Shown one piece after another: positions 1 through 7,732 of a stretch of 22,686 bases of DNA. Numbering within the stretch: the first letter of the stretch is position 1; each line of letters begins with the position of its first letter. The translations under genes were made by a program, and so were the position numbers. Origin of the DNA: JAYEID01 sp964581885. GTDB lineage: Bacteria > Patescibacteriota > WWE3 > JAUXAW01 > JAYEID01. The DNA is taken from assembly GCA_964581885.1 (NCBI GenBank), contig CAZOPS010000009.1:1-22686 (forward strand), given 5' to 3'. The notes under the pieces were generated by a model. It did not search any database and was not told the DNA's origin. It worked only from the letters and a program-made list of their open reading frames with translations.

Positions 1-1913
1 GCAAGGACTCTCTCCTCAGCCCGCGCCCGAGCCCCTTCCAAAGCCTCGAATAGTTCGCGAAGCCCCTCGTAGGAAACCTCGCGCTTCTCCGAAGCGATCT
101 CGAGCATTCGAATGGCCTGCTTCTGCGCCTCTAGAACAGCTTCTTCGGGCTGATCATGCGCAAAACACGCGCGCTGAGCTACATGCATAGGCTCGGCAAA
201 CGCTGCTGCGTTTTCAACGTAACCCGAAGAGATGACCTCGGCTGCTGCTGTAGCGATAGCCTTTACAACTATCACCTCAGCCGCCTTCTTCGCTGCTCTA
301 AGCGGGCGGGATTGCTCCTGGCTCATTAGAGCCTTAGCCTCGACAAGTCCCTCCGATTCCGGCTCAGCAGCTTCTGCTTGGGCAATAAGAATCCTTGCCC
401 GCACATCCCAGCCAGGGTGTTCTTCTTCCCGCGCGCAAGCTACAAACTCGCGTATATCCAAAGGCTCCGTCTCAAGCTCTTCGGTTTCAGATTCCTCCTC
501 AACCGCAAGCTCCTGAACGTTCCTCGCCTGGGGCTTGCCGTCCTCGCTCCAAACTAGCTGGAACGCAACGGGTAGGCCCTCCTCCAGCTCAAAGTCACCT
601 GAGATGTGCTGACGGGCGAAGAACACATCGTTCTCCCCCTCCTGCACCTTAGCGCCAGCCTCACTAACCACAGAGTCGCGCTCAACGAAACCGAAGCCCT
701 TGTGGTCATTAAACCACTTAAGCTTACCCCTTGCTGGAGTGCCTTCGGGCTTTTCAGCAGCTTCAGATGACTCTTCAGCCTGCTGGGCAGCCTTCTCCAG
801 AATAGCTACCCGAACAGCCTGCCAGCCCTTATCGGACTTAGCTACGCCGAACTCGACTTTGTCTCCGCGCCAAAGGGAAGCGCCGTTAACCTGAGAAGCA
901 TGGACAAACAAGTCCACATCCTCAGTAGTAATCCAACCATAGTTCTTGCTATGGTCAAACCACTTAACGGTACCGGACATGCGCACTGTGCGCACATCCT
1001 GTGCCTGGAGTCCACGCGGTGTCGCGATCACGCGCACAATGTGCACCTTCTGGCCCTCCACCAGGTCAGTGCGTACCTGGTTCTGGTGCACAAAGACCTG
1101 TTCACGGATCCCTACACAAGACAGAAATCCGTAGGGTTTCTCGTCCCCGTCAAACCAGATCACTCTGGCGGGGACATCATGCTTATAGGGGACGGGAACA
1201 CCCTTTTCCGCAAGGCTCTTCGCCTCGCAAAGCTGACACGTCCCAGCCAAGTGCCCCAACTTGCGAGCTGTTCCGCTCTCAGCAAGCCGATCTACTGGCT
1301 CACCGCAAGCACAGCGGTGAAGGTCAAGTCCTTCACACTCGTAACCAGACAGCTGCACCATGGCCTGCGCGCATTTGCGACAGACTTTCATGGCCTCGTC
1401 CGTATCGGGAACGGTCACTAACCACTCGGTGGCCCTTTCGGGCTCACCGCTCCCATTCCACCCACAACGCGGGCAGGACTCTACATCTTCTTCCAACTCT
1501 TCCGCCTTTTCGGCCGCGGTTTTCACCGCAGACTCCGTGTGCTCCTGCTTAACTCCCGAGGCTTTTTCATCTTCCTCGAGAGCTTCTAGTGCTTCCATGA
1601 GTGCGACTAGAGCAAGCGCTGGGTCTTCATCCAGCACTTCCTCCGCCTCGTTCAACGCCTCTTGCGCCGCCACTGTCCACGCCGAAGCGTAGCCAGCTGG
1701 AAGCGCTCCCAAACCCGAACGGATCTTAGCACGAGCAGCGTAAGCTTCCGCCTCTGCTGCCCGCTTAGGGCCGATTCCATTGATCTCCTGCAGTTCTCCT
1801 TGGCTGCAGGCTTCCAGCACGTCATCAATGGTTTCCAAGCCCGCGTCAACCAACAGGCCTGCCACTTGAGAACCAATCCGGTCCTCAATCACTTCTACCA
1901 GCATCTTAACCAT
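1..1913 (-). CDS. Partial: composite HhH / Cys-pair / triple cold-shock-domain protein (C-terminus off the left edge)
   Basis: The frame is open for 637 codons from ATG at 1913 down to base 3 and has no stop inside the window. An SD (GGAGG, 1920-1924) sits six bases before the ATG. Residues about 9-60 resemble a helix-hairpin-helix (INGIGPKRAAE). C147xxC150 with C178xxC181, then C201xC203 with C226xxC229, look like zinc-binding modules. Three cold-shock domains follow: about 247-310 (KPYGFL, VFVHQN), 313-372 (VKWFD, KNYGWI, LFVHAS) and 396-468 (LKWFN, KGFGFV, VFFARQ). The remainder is an Ala/Glu-rich, probably helical tail. Cold-shock domains bind single-stranded RNA or DNA, so a nucleic-acid-binding role is likely; the exact function is unknown. 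Composition is unlike the neighbours: 38 of 60 bases are G/C at 1021-1080, against 21 of 60 at 13081-13140. Transfer, a special expression class or a chimeric join are all possible. No known family has this architecture to my knowledge. Confidence 0.82.
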   Translation of the reverse strand, partial: MVKMLVEVIEDRIGSQVAGLLVDAGLETIDDVLEACSQGELQEINGIGPKRAAEAEAYAARAKIRSGLGALPAGYASAWTVAAQEALNEAEEVLDEDPALALVALMEALEALEEDEKASGVKQEHTESAVKTAAEKAEELEEDVESCPRCGWNGSGEPERATEWLVTVPDTDEAMKVCRKCAQAMVQLSGYECEGLDLHRCACGEPVDRLAESGTARKLGHLAGTCQLCEAKSLAEKGVPVPYKHDVPARVIWFDGDEKPYGFLSCVGIREQVFVHQNQVRTDLVEGQKVHIVRVIATPRGLQAQDVRTVRMSGTVKWFDHSKNYGWITTEDVDLFVHASQVNGASLWRGDKVEFGVAKSDKGWQAVRVAILEKAAQQAEESSEAAEKPEGTPARGKLKWFNDHKGFGFVERDSVVSEAGAKVQEGENDVFFARQHISGDFELEEGLPVAFQLVWSEDGKPQARNVQELAVEEESETEELETEPLDIREFVACAREEEHPGWDVRARILIAQAEAAEPESEGLVEAKALMSQEQSRPLRAAKKAAEVIVVKAIATAAAEVISSGYVENAAAFAEPMHVAQRACFAHDQPEEAVLEAQKQAIRMLEIASEKREVSYEGLRELFEALEGARARAEERVL

Positions 1914-2376
1914 TTCGTACCTCCGGGGTAATTCCTTTGCCAGCCATGGCAAAGTAATGTAAATACAGTTCCTAATCCCAGTCTGGGTTCTGCAAGACTT
2001 TCGCCTGCGCAGCGTCAGAGCCCCCGTTAGGTCGGGTATTTTTCACTCATCCATTCCCCAAACATCTAGGGGTCTGTCCCTATGGATAGGGGACCTTGTC
2101 ACCATACACACTCCTTTTCTATACAAAGCCGTGTCGACGGCTGACTTATCCAAATCTTCTTTTTATTCCAAATTAGAACAGATTTTTAAGGTGCTTTGCT
2201 ATACAAAAAGCTCTGCCTCACCAAGTTGTTGCTAACTTTCCAAAGCAGAACCTTCATTAACTAATCGTTATTCAATTTTTGTTCCTGTGTACCTGAATTT
2301 AGTAAAAGCTGTTCTTACCTTATCCAGTAAAAACAAGGGTTAGTGTGTGTGTCCCATAAACATACTTACATTTAGG
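1914..2376 (-). promoter_or_regulatory. Long structured 5' leader of the cold-shock-domain gene
   Basis: About 460 bases separate a TATAAT hexamer (2377-2382) from the start codon at 1913. In transcript sense the stretch holds a hairpin with arms AGCCGT/ACGGCT (2127-2142), one with arms CCCTA/TAGGG (2078-2091), a CCCG/CGGG palindrome near 2025-2040, a possible 20-codon leader ORF and two direct repeats GCTTT(TT)GTATAG (2119-2130 and 2199-2211). Long structured leaders are known for cspA-type cold-shock mRNAs, where they act as thermosensors. A similar role here is inference. No other gene is visible in this stretch. Confidence 0.35.
2043..2105 (-). CDS. Possible 20-codon leader peptide
   Basis: ATG at 2105 is preceded by AAAAGGAG six bases away, a good Shine-Dalgarno match. 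The frame reads MVTRSPIHRDRPLDVWGMDE and ends at TGA (2043-2045). It lies in the same frame as the cold-shock-domain gene, whose start is about 130 bases further on, and no stop lies between that TGA and the main ATG. It could be a regulatory upstream ORF or chance. The coding sequence overlaps the CCCTA/TAGGG hairpin, so translation would alter leader folding. Evidence is limited to the SD and spacing. Confidence 0.3.
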   Translation of the reverse strand: MVTRSPIHRDRPLDVWGMDE

Positions 2377-2382
2377 ATTATA
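2377..2382 (-). promoter_or_regulatory. -10 element, TGTG-TTATAAT type
   Basis: The minus strand reads TGTGTTATAAT, and the same 11-mer occurs at the -10 site upstream of the 3205-3771 gene. The -35 region (around TGAAAT) is weak, so recognition may rely on the TGTG extension. It probably drives the cold-shock-domain gene through the long leader. Confidence 0.4.
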
Positions 2383-2521
2383 ACACATATTTGAATTATT
2401 TCATACTTAAAACAGCATCTACTAGAAAGAGAGGGAAATAATACTGTACAACTTTATACACTACAAATAAAGCAACCTCGGTTCGCTTGCTAAAAAGCAC
2501 GGCTTGTATGCACCACGAAAA

Positions 2522-3061
2522 TCAGTTTTTAAGATAAAACTCTCGGATAAAATTAGCGGTTTTTTGTGGCTCAAAAATGCAATTTTTGTGTTTACCTGGA
2601 ATTATGCTTAGTTTAGCAGTCGGGATAGAATAAGCAAGCCCCCTTCCATAACTTACTGGCAATACATTGTCATCCTCTCCCCATAAAACCAGAGTTGATT
2701 TTTCAAAATTTTCAAAATTGGGGTTACTGCTTTCCACACATTTCTTAGCTGTTTTCATTTTCTTGAAAATGTCTGGAGCATTTTTTCTAAACCACGCCTT
2801 AAGTAACTCTGAATTCTGTTCCCTTTCTAAAACATCTTCGTAACTTTTCGCAAAGTCTTGAACAACTCGAATTAGAAGTTCGCGAAAAGTAAAATCTATA
2901 GGAATACCCAAAGAACCAAAGACGTAACTCGCTCACACTCAAAAGCCAAATGCAAAGCAACCCCTACCTCCATGAAAAAAGAGTAGGGGAGTACCTTTTC
3001 CCCCGGTATAGTAAACAGTTCTAACATTATTATGTTCAAAAGTCTTTTTCTCGAAACTCAT
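2522..3061 (-). pseudogene. Alpha/beta hydrolase remnant with internal deletion and two in-frame stops
   Basis: ATG at 3061 opens a reading frame that gives the normal N-terminal beta strands and oxyanion-loop motif (TPLLFFHGGRG). It then meets TGA, GTG, TGA near 2943-2951. The same frame continues into a clear hydrolase C-terminus: cap helices (FRELLIRVVQDF), the acid-strand motif STLVLWGEDDNVLP and a final strand with H in IPGKHKN, ending at TGA 2522-2524. The 60-80 residues that normally carry the GxSxG nucleophile elbow are missing between the two halves. The gene therefore lacks the catalytic Ser, and I call it a pseudogene. A downstream fragment could start at TTG 2911 but would be non-catalytic. 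The standard code is supported because other genes here stop at TGA. Confidence 0.8.
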
Positions 3062-3204
3062 TTATCATATTTTAGCAAATTACTCCCAACTTACTGATTC
3101 CAACCCAGGATCGGAAAAATAAAAACCTGTCTTAGAAAATAAAATCGGTTTCGTAAAGAAGACCACCCTACGAAACCGAATATACAGTCTCAGTAATACA
3201 ATAG

Positions 3205-3771
3205 TTAGTCTGGATTCGGCACACTTTTTACACCGTAATCCCAACATAAAATATTAAAGGCTCTGCGCACCTGAAGAGCTTCAACCCCCATTTCCCGAGC
3301 CAAACATAAGCAGAACCGGTCCAATATCCCACTGGCCACATTTGTTGTTACGAATTTCAGGAAATCTTCCAAAGACTTTTTGGGAGCGCCCTCGTACGCA
3401 CCCACCAACTCTTTCTCTAAGGGACTTCGAGATAGTGCCTGCCTATACGAGCGCAAGGCAATTATGGATAAGGGCTCTTCAGATAGTACACCTGCCTCAT
3501 CAATGCAAGACAACATTGCAGTCATCACACAGCACTGGGTCACCCCTATATTTCTAGCTAGTTCACTCGAAAATAGAGAACCGACTGGTCCTGCCAAAAC
3601 AGACAGAAACTTAAAGAAATCGGCACAGGCACAGTCTTTCAACCTAATATCGAGAAGCCCACCGTTCTCGACAACAGGTCCAAACCCCCCTTCCAAGATA
3701 CCCACTAATTTTCCCGAAAAGACTACTGTAAGTCGTGCCCCTCGTTCCAAAAACCTTAATTTCCTAGCCAT
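3205..3771 (-). CDS. Hypothetical Cys-rich protein, 188 aa
   Basis: ATG at 3771 follows a strong SD (GAGGGGG) seven bases upstream and a TGTGTTATAAT-type -10, so it is very likely expressed. The protein has no signal peptide or membrane segment. It is mixed alpha/beta at the N-terminus (MARKLRFLERGARLTVVF) and mostly helical later. Eight Cys occur in loose pairs (DCAC, QCC, FCLC, ILCW), without a regular CxxC zinc-ribbon pattern. It is divergent from truB. I recognise no family. Its composition is somewhat richer in G/C than truB, which may hint at separate origin. Confidence 0.65.
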   Translation of the reverse strand: MARKLRFLERGARLTVVFSGKLVGILEGGFGPVVENGGLLDIRLKDCACADFFKFLSVLAGPVGSLFSSELARNIGVTQCCVMTAMLSCIDEAGVLSEEPLSIIALRSYRQALSRSPLEKELVGAYEGAPKKSLEDFLKFVTTNVASGILDRFCLCLAREMGVEALQVRRAFNILCWDYGVKSVPNPD

Positions 3772-3817
3772 TGCAAACCCCCTCTATAGGATATGAATTG
3801 ATAACCGAACCGAAAAT

Positions 3818-3823
3818 ATTATA
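3818..3823 (-). promoter_or_regulatory. -10 element upstream of the 3205-3771 gene
   Basis: TATAAT on the minus strand, inside TGTGTTATAAT, identical over 11 bases to the -10 region at 2377. No convincing -35 is seen. About 45 bases separate it from the start codon, leaving room for the SD. Confidence 0.45.
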
Positions 3824-3872
3824 ACACAAAAGAACATTCATGGCCTTCACTATCGCCTAGGAAACAGCAAGA

Positions 3873-3881
3873 TGCTAATAT
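3873..3881 (+). promoter_or_regulatory. Extended -10 of truB, implying a leaderless mRNA
   Basis: TGCTAATAT is an extended -10 (TG-n-TAATAT) that ends six bases before the truB ATG. Initiation about seven bases downstream would put the first nucleotide at or next to the AUG, and no SD is present. The identical TGCTAATAT lies before polX at 11310-11318. Confidence 0.45.
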
Positions 3882-3887
3882 ATCAAT

Positions 3888-4667
3888 ATGCATAAGTTAT
3901 TAAACATCTACAAACCAATAGGGAAGACCCCGTACCAAATGGTTAAAAAATTAAAAAAAGAGCGACCAGAATACAAGGAAAGTACCATCAGCTACGCAGG
4001 AAGATTAGATCCCCTAGCCGAAGGTGTATTGATCCTCCTAGTGGATGAGGAAAATAAAAAACGTGAAAAATACCAAAATTTAGATAAAGAGTATGAATTT
4101 AAAGTATTGTTTGGATTGGCAACCGATACTTACGACCTATTAGGAATTGTTAAAACAAAACCCCGAACAAGTCCAAATGCTGAAGTTATAATAAATGAAG
4201 GACCAATAAAAGATTATATTAAAAATTTGGTTGGTAAAAGAAAGCAAAAATACCCTCCTTTTTCTTCTTATCGTATAGATGGAAAACCATTATTCCAGTG
4301 GGCCAAAGAGGGAAAAATGAATGAAGTAGAAATTCCGGAAAAAGAAGTCATTATCCATAAGAGCAAATTTCTCAAAGGCTCCAAAATAAACACACAAAAA
4401 CTGCAAAATTTGATTATTGATCGAGTATCGAAAGTAAAAGGAAAGTTCCGACAAAGAGAAATTCTCAAAAGATGGAAAATTTATTTCAAAGAAAGCAAGG
4501 TAAAAGAATTTCCAGTAATGAAATTTGAGATAACATGCTCTAGTGGAACCTATGTTCGAGGAATTGCAAATGATCTGGGCAAATTAACTAACACCGGAGC
4601 TTTGAGTTTACGTATAAGAAGATCAAGAGTAGGGGACTACACAATTGAAAACGCACAGCATTTTTAA
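3888..4667 (+). CDS. truB: tRNA pseudouridine(55) synthase TruB-like
   Basis: 259 aa. TruB isomerises U55 in the T-loop of tRNAs. The N-terminal NIYKPIGKTPYQMV matches the family's KPxGxTS start. AGRLDPLAEGVL carries the catalytic Asp (D41) in an LDP motif, with Arg-Leu where most TruBs have Thr-Leu. The C-terminal block CSSGTYVRGIANDLG matches the conserved CSxGTYIRslaxDLG motif. The protein is shorter than typical TruB and lacks a recognisable PUA domain. ATG 3888 was chosen because it begins exactly at the conserved N-terminus and lies just after an extended -10, with no SD. Its stop is 15 bases from the convergent gene end at 4683, with no clear terminator. Confidence 0.88.
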   Translation: MHKLLNIYKPIGKTPYQMVKKLKKERPEYKESTISYAGRLDPLAEGVLILLVDEENKKREKYQNLDKEYEFKVLFGLATDTYDLLGIVKTKPRTSPNAEVIINEGPIKDYIKNLVGKRKQKYPPFSSYRIDGKPLFQWAKEGKMNEVEIPEKEVIIHKSKFLKGSKINTQKLQNLIIDRVSKVKGKFRQREILKRWKIYFKESKVKEFPVMKFEITCSSGTYVRGIANDLGKLTNTGALSLRIRRSRVGDYTIENAQHF

Positions 4668-4682
4668 ATGAGAAGAAAGTAG

Positions 4683-5312
4683 TTAGAAGTCTAAGAAGTA
4701 TTTAATATTGGCCTCATTGCGTAAATTGGAAAGCCACTGTTGAATTTGATCATTTGCTTTCTGATTCCTTATCATTTCGCGTATTTGTGGCTCAACCTCT
4801 ACTTTTTTAGCATCTTCCCCAAAGAGGGACTGATTTTCCTGCCAATACTGATCAACCTCATCCTGAGAAATTGAAATATCAGAACTAGCCAACTCTTCAA
4901 TAACTTTTTGGAAACGAATCTCCTTTAACAAATCTTCCCGACTAAATCCCTGTTGACCCAAAACTTGATCCAGGTCTTGCCCTTGCTGCTCTGCCGTCTT
5001 TTCAATCTCCGCCACTTCCAAGCTCACATCAACTGAATCAATAGAAATATTGTTTTTTTTAGCTGCTTGCTCTACCAATTTTCTAGTTATTAAATTTTCC
5101 AAAGCTTGTTGCCCATACGACTTTTCCAACTCGCGAATCAAAGCAAGTCTCGATATAGGTTCACCATTAACTTTAGCAGCAATAATATCGTCGCGGAATC
5201 GGAAATACAAAGCAGCAACTAATACAACGGGAACTAGTGCCAACGGAAGCGCTGGTGGAAGTTTGGATAACCTTTTCCTTAAGCTTTCCTTAACTTGCCT
5301 AAATTCAACCAC
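4683..5312 (-). CDS. Membrane-anchored SurA-N-like (PrsA/SurA chaperone-like) protein without PPIase domain
   Basis: 209 aa from GTG 5312; no other in-frame start lies between it and an upstream stop. A short basic N-terminus is followed by one membrane segment at about 22-37 (LPLALVPVVLVAALYF), so the rest is probably extracytoplasmic. The body (VNGEPISRLALIRELEKSYG, ALENLITRKLVEQAAKKNNI, QGFSREDLLKEIRFQKVIEE, ISQDEVDQYW) follows the SurA N-terminal chaperone pattern: VNG, helix, ALxxLIxxxLxxQxA, then a QxxLR-like helix. The parvulin PPIase domain seen in full SurA/PrsA is absent, so a folding or holdase role without prolyl isomerase activity is inferred. It is divergent from trxB, and thiol redox plus export folding would fit together. 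Confidence 0.72.
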   Translation of the reverse strand: MVEFRQVKESLRKRLSKLPPALPLALVPVVLVAALYFRFRDDIIAAKVNGEPISRLALIRELEKSYGQQALENLITRKLVEQAAKKNNISIDSVDVSLEVAEIEKTAEQQGQDLDQVLGQQGFSREDLLKEIRFQKVIEELASSDISISQDEVDQYWQENQSLFGEDAKKVEVEPQIREMIRNQKANDQIQQWLSNLRNEANIKYFLDF

Positions 5313-5422
5313 GGAATAATGTTAACACATACACCATATCTTTCAAAAGGGTACTAAAACTCTCAAGAAATCTATTCGCTCCAAAAAGGCATTATGATAT
5401 AGTTAGATATACGAGTGAATAA

Positions 5423-6370
5423 ATGAATAAAGATACTTCCCAAGAAAAACTGTACGACTTGATCATCGTTGGCGCAGGTCCTGCTGGTTACACAGCCGGC
5501 ATTTATGCCGCGCGTTACCGGATCAAAAATCTTGTGATTGGAAAGAGCTTGGGTGGTTTAATAACAGATGCTCATAAAATATGCAACTTTCCAACCAAAA
5601 GAGAAATAAAGGGTAGAGAGCTGGCTGCCCAAATGAAAGAACACCTAGAGGAAGAAGGTGGCACTATAGTTCAAGATACAGTAAACAAGATAGAAAAAGC
5701 TAATAAAAACTTTGTAGTTAAAACAGACAAAGGAACTTCCTACAAAACAGAAACAGTTCTTATAGCTACAGGAAGCAAAAGAAGAAAATTGGGGTTACCA
5801 CAAGAAAAAGAATTTTTAGGAAAGGGTGTTTCTTACTGCGCAACTTGCGACGCAATGTTTTTTAGAGATAAAAAAGTTGCAGTAGTAGGAGGATCAGATG
5901 CAGCCCACACAGCCTCTTTAGTACTAGCCGAAACTGCAAAAAAGGTTTTCCAAATATATCGCCGAGATAAGCTGCGGGGTACTACAGCCTGGATTGAACA
6001 GGTAGAAAATGACCCAAAAATAGAGGTCATCTATAATACTAATGTAACTGGTTTAGATGGGGAAAAAAGACTAGAAAATATAGAACTTGATAAGCCCTAC
6101 CAAAACAAGAATATTCTTGAAGTAAGCGGATTATTCATAGAAATCGGCTCTGAGCCAGAAACCAAGCTTGGAAAAAACCTAAACCTTGCTAGAGACAAAA
6201 GTGGTTATATTAAAGTAAGGTCAGATCAATCCACTAACGTTGCTGGAATTTATGCTGCGGGAGACATAACTACAGGATCTAATAAATTTAGACAAGCAAT
6301 TACAGCTTGCGGCGAGGGTGCAGTTGCCGCAAATAGTATTTATACATATCTAAAAACTAAAGGTAAGTAA
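5423..6370 (+). CDS. trxB: Thioredoxin reductase (NADPH-dependent, FAD)
   Basis: 315 aa, the usual length. It transfers electrons from NADPH through FAD to thioredoxin in the cytoplasm. FAD site GAGPAGYTAGIYAARY (about 17-32); redox disulfide C139-A-T-C142 in SYCATCD; second nucleotide fold VAVVGGSDAA; NADPH-phosphate contact RRDKLR; C-terminal FAD motif GIYAAGD followed by KFRQAITACGEGA. All key residues are present. ATG 5423 has a weak SD-like GAG upstream. No thioredoxin gene lies in the window, but a thioredoxin-fold exported protein is encoded at 19724. Confidence 0.95.
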   Translation: MNKDTSQEKLYDLIIVGAGPAGYTAGIYAARYRIKNLVIGKSLGGLITDAHKICNFPTKREIKGRELAAQMKEHLEEEGGTIVQDTVNKIEKANKNFVVKTDKGTSYKTETVLIATGSKRRKLGLPQEKEFLGKGVSYCATCDAMFFRDKKVAVVGGSDAAHTASLVLAETAKKVFQIYRRDKLRGTTAWIEQVENDPKIEVIYNTNVTGLDGEKRLENIELDKPYQNKNILEVSGLFIEIGSEPETKLGKNLNLARDKSGYIKVRSDQSTNVAGIYAAGDITTGSNKFRQAITACGEGAVAANSIYTYLKTKGK

Positions 6371-6385
6371 AAGACAGCACTAAGT

Positions 6386-7369
6386 TTACCCTAAAGAAAG
6401 AAGATTAATCACCCGTTGAAGAAGGCTTTCGCGAGTCCCCAAAAGCTCTCCTGTTTCGGCAGAAACAATCGCAACTCGATCCAAAGTAACATCAAAAAGG
6501 CCAAAAAGTTTCTTTTTCTTTATTCCTGGTATTTCATAAGCGATAGTGCCGTCGCTGGTCTGGGTTAGCTCTATTTCGGCCTCCTCTTCACCTTCTGTTA
6601 GAGTTCCAGTTGCAGTAGATTCAAAGGAACTAGCAGGAGTAGCCTCCTCAGCAGAAGGAGAAGACTCAACACTACTTTCAATCCAATTCAAAGCACCCTT
6701 ACCACCAATCTGATCCAAAACATTGGCTGCTAACGTGTTTTCAACAGCTTTATCTGGAAGTACGGTAACAATCTTCTCACCCGCTGGGGTAGTCACAATT
6801 AGTTCATTTGTATCCAAATTAACAGAGAGCGGGAAACTTGTTCTAGCAGCAATCCTATTACGAATAATTTTGTACGAAACCCCATCTGATCTGACTTTAG
6901 TTCTATTCTTTTGCCAATGATCTTCTATTTCCAATTCAGCGCTTGAAGTGCTTTCTCTGGGAGCACCCAAATCTTTAACCTGAACCCGATCATCCTTTGC
7001 ATGACGAAGCTCAATAATATTAGACCTAGCTGAGGGTGTTGCGTCTCTTCCGCGCGGGTCAGCTTGCCGCAAAATTATGCGATCTTCAGGAGTTTCGCGT
7101 TGTTGACCAGGAGTAAAAGTGGTTGAATCTTCAACCTCGTCTTCTTTGCTCGCCTCATCAGCCTCTTCCAAATCCTCTTCCAATTCCTTTCTCTCCGGGC
7201 CGGGCGGCATTTCAAACGGTTGTGCTAATACATCTCCCTCAACCTCATAGATAAGATTGCCAAAGTTGTCAATAACTAAAGAAGCATTAACCCTGCCTGC
7301 TCCCAAAACCAAAAAGGCAGGAAGTCCCAACCCTAACAAACTCAAAGTAAATACCAGCTTTAATTTCAT
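6386..7369 (-). CDS. Exported acidic protein of unknown function, 327 aa
   Basis: ATG 7369 starts a clear signal peptide (MKLKLVFTLSLLGLGLPAFLVLGAG) with probable cleavage after VNA at about 29. An acidic, low-complexity linker (about 60-90, rich in E and D) leads to a folded part with two strand-rich stretches: about 165-210 (SYKIIRNRIAARTSFPLSVN, then LIVTTPAGEKIVTVLPDKAV) and a C-terminal block (GTIAYEIPGIKKKKLFGLFD, VTLDRVAIVSAETGELLG). No catalytic motif is visible. No SD is seen before the start. The gene converges with trxB. A surface or wall-associated role is inference from the signal peptide only. Confidence 0.72.
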   Translation of the reverse strand: MKLKLVFTLSLLGLGLPAFLVLGAGRVNASLVIDNFGNLIYEVEGDVLAQPFEMPPGPERKELEEDLEEADEASKEDEVEDSTTFTPGQQRETPEDRIILRQADPRGRDATPSARSNIIELRHAKDDRVQVKDLGAPRESTSSAELEIEDHWQKNRTKVRSDGVSYKIIRNRIAARTSFPLSVNLDTNELIVTTPAGEKIVTVLPDKAVENTLAANVLDQIGGKGALNWIESSVESSPSAEEATPASSFESTATGTLTEGEEEAEIELTQTSDGTIAYEIPGIKKKKLFGLFDVTLDRVAIVSAETGELLGTRESLLQRVINLLSLG

Positions 7370-7453
7370 AAGTAACTGATAAAAATAGTTGCACAGAAAA
7401 AATAAGAAGTCAAGAAAAGTTACTGTTTACTCCACAAAAGCGGCTAAATACGT

Positions 7454-7459
7454 TATAAT
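7454..7459 (+). promoter_or_regulatory. -10 element of the GIY-YIG/tRNA-Gln unit
   Basis: A consensus TATAAT lies nine bases before the TTG start at 7469. Transcription would begin near 7466, so the nuclease mRNA would be nearly leaderless. The same transcript would read into tRNA-Gln. Confidence 0.5.
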
Positions 7460-7468
7460 TAATGTACG

Positions 7469-7732
7469 TTGTGGTTTTGCTATACCTTACAATCCCTGAA
7501 GAATGGAATTCTTTACACCGGGATTACTGAAGATTTAAAAAGGCGAATAAAAGAACATAACGAGGGCTCCGGCGGGAAATATACAAAAAAGAATCGACCT
7601 TACAAATTGATTTACTACGAAGCTTATTTAAATAAAGAGGATGCAGTGAAGGCAGAACAGTTTTACAAATCTGGCTACGGAAGGGAAGTTCTCCGTCAGA
7701 AATTGCATAATTACCTTGAAGAAGAAATTTGA
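7469..7732 (+). CDS. Small GIY-YIG nuclease domain protein (UPF0213-type)
   Basis: 87 aa, single-domain length. The GIY-YIG core is present: CYTLQSLKNGILYTGITEDL (Y and the GI(L)Y-YTG pair), the helix Arg in RRIKEHNEG, and the KSGYGREVLRQKL tail typical of stand-alone members. TTG 7469 is the only plausible start: a TAA lies three codons upstream in frame, and the nearby ATG 7462 is out of frame. Family members are DNA nucleases of poorly known role. Its TGA stop (7730-7732) lies in the left arm of an inverted repeat that flanks tRNA-Gln, eight bases before the tRNA, so the two are probably co-transcribed. A related tail fragment precedes tRNA-His at 19527. Confidence 0.88.
   Translation: MWFCYTLQSLKNGILYTGITEDLKRRIKEHNEGSGGKYTKKNRPYKLIYYEAYLNKEDAVKAEQFYKSGYGREVLRQKLHNYLEEEI

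Noticed and set aside
232..1931. Several plus-strand open frames of 60-180 codons across the first 1.9 kb
   Set aside because: They are antisense shadows of the GC-rich minus-strand gene, whose frame is open for all 637 codons and shows recognisable domains; the plus-strand translations are Ser/Pro/Arg-rich without motifs.
2450..2521. tRNA remnant suggested by CTCGGTTCGCTTGC and GCACCACG
   Set aside because: No acceptor or anticodon stem can be drawn on either strand.
2043..2951. Possibility that UGA is recoded to glycine, as in some CPR lineages, because of in-frame TGA codons in the leader and hydrolase
   Set aside because: Intact genes stop at TGA (GIY-YIG at 7732, metallo-hydrolase at 15737) and no conserved glycine in trxB, ligA or polX is written TGA; the hydrolase also lacks its middle part.
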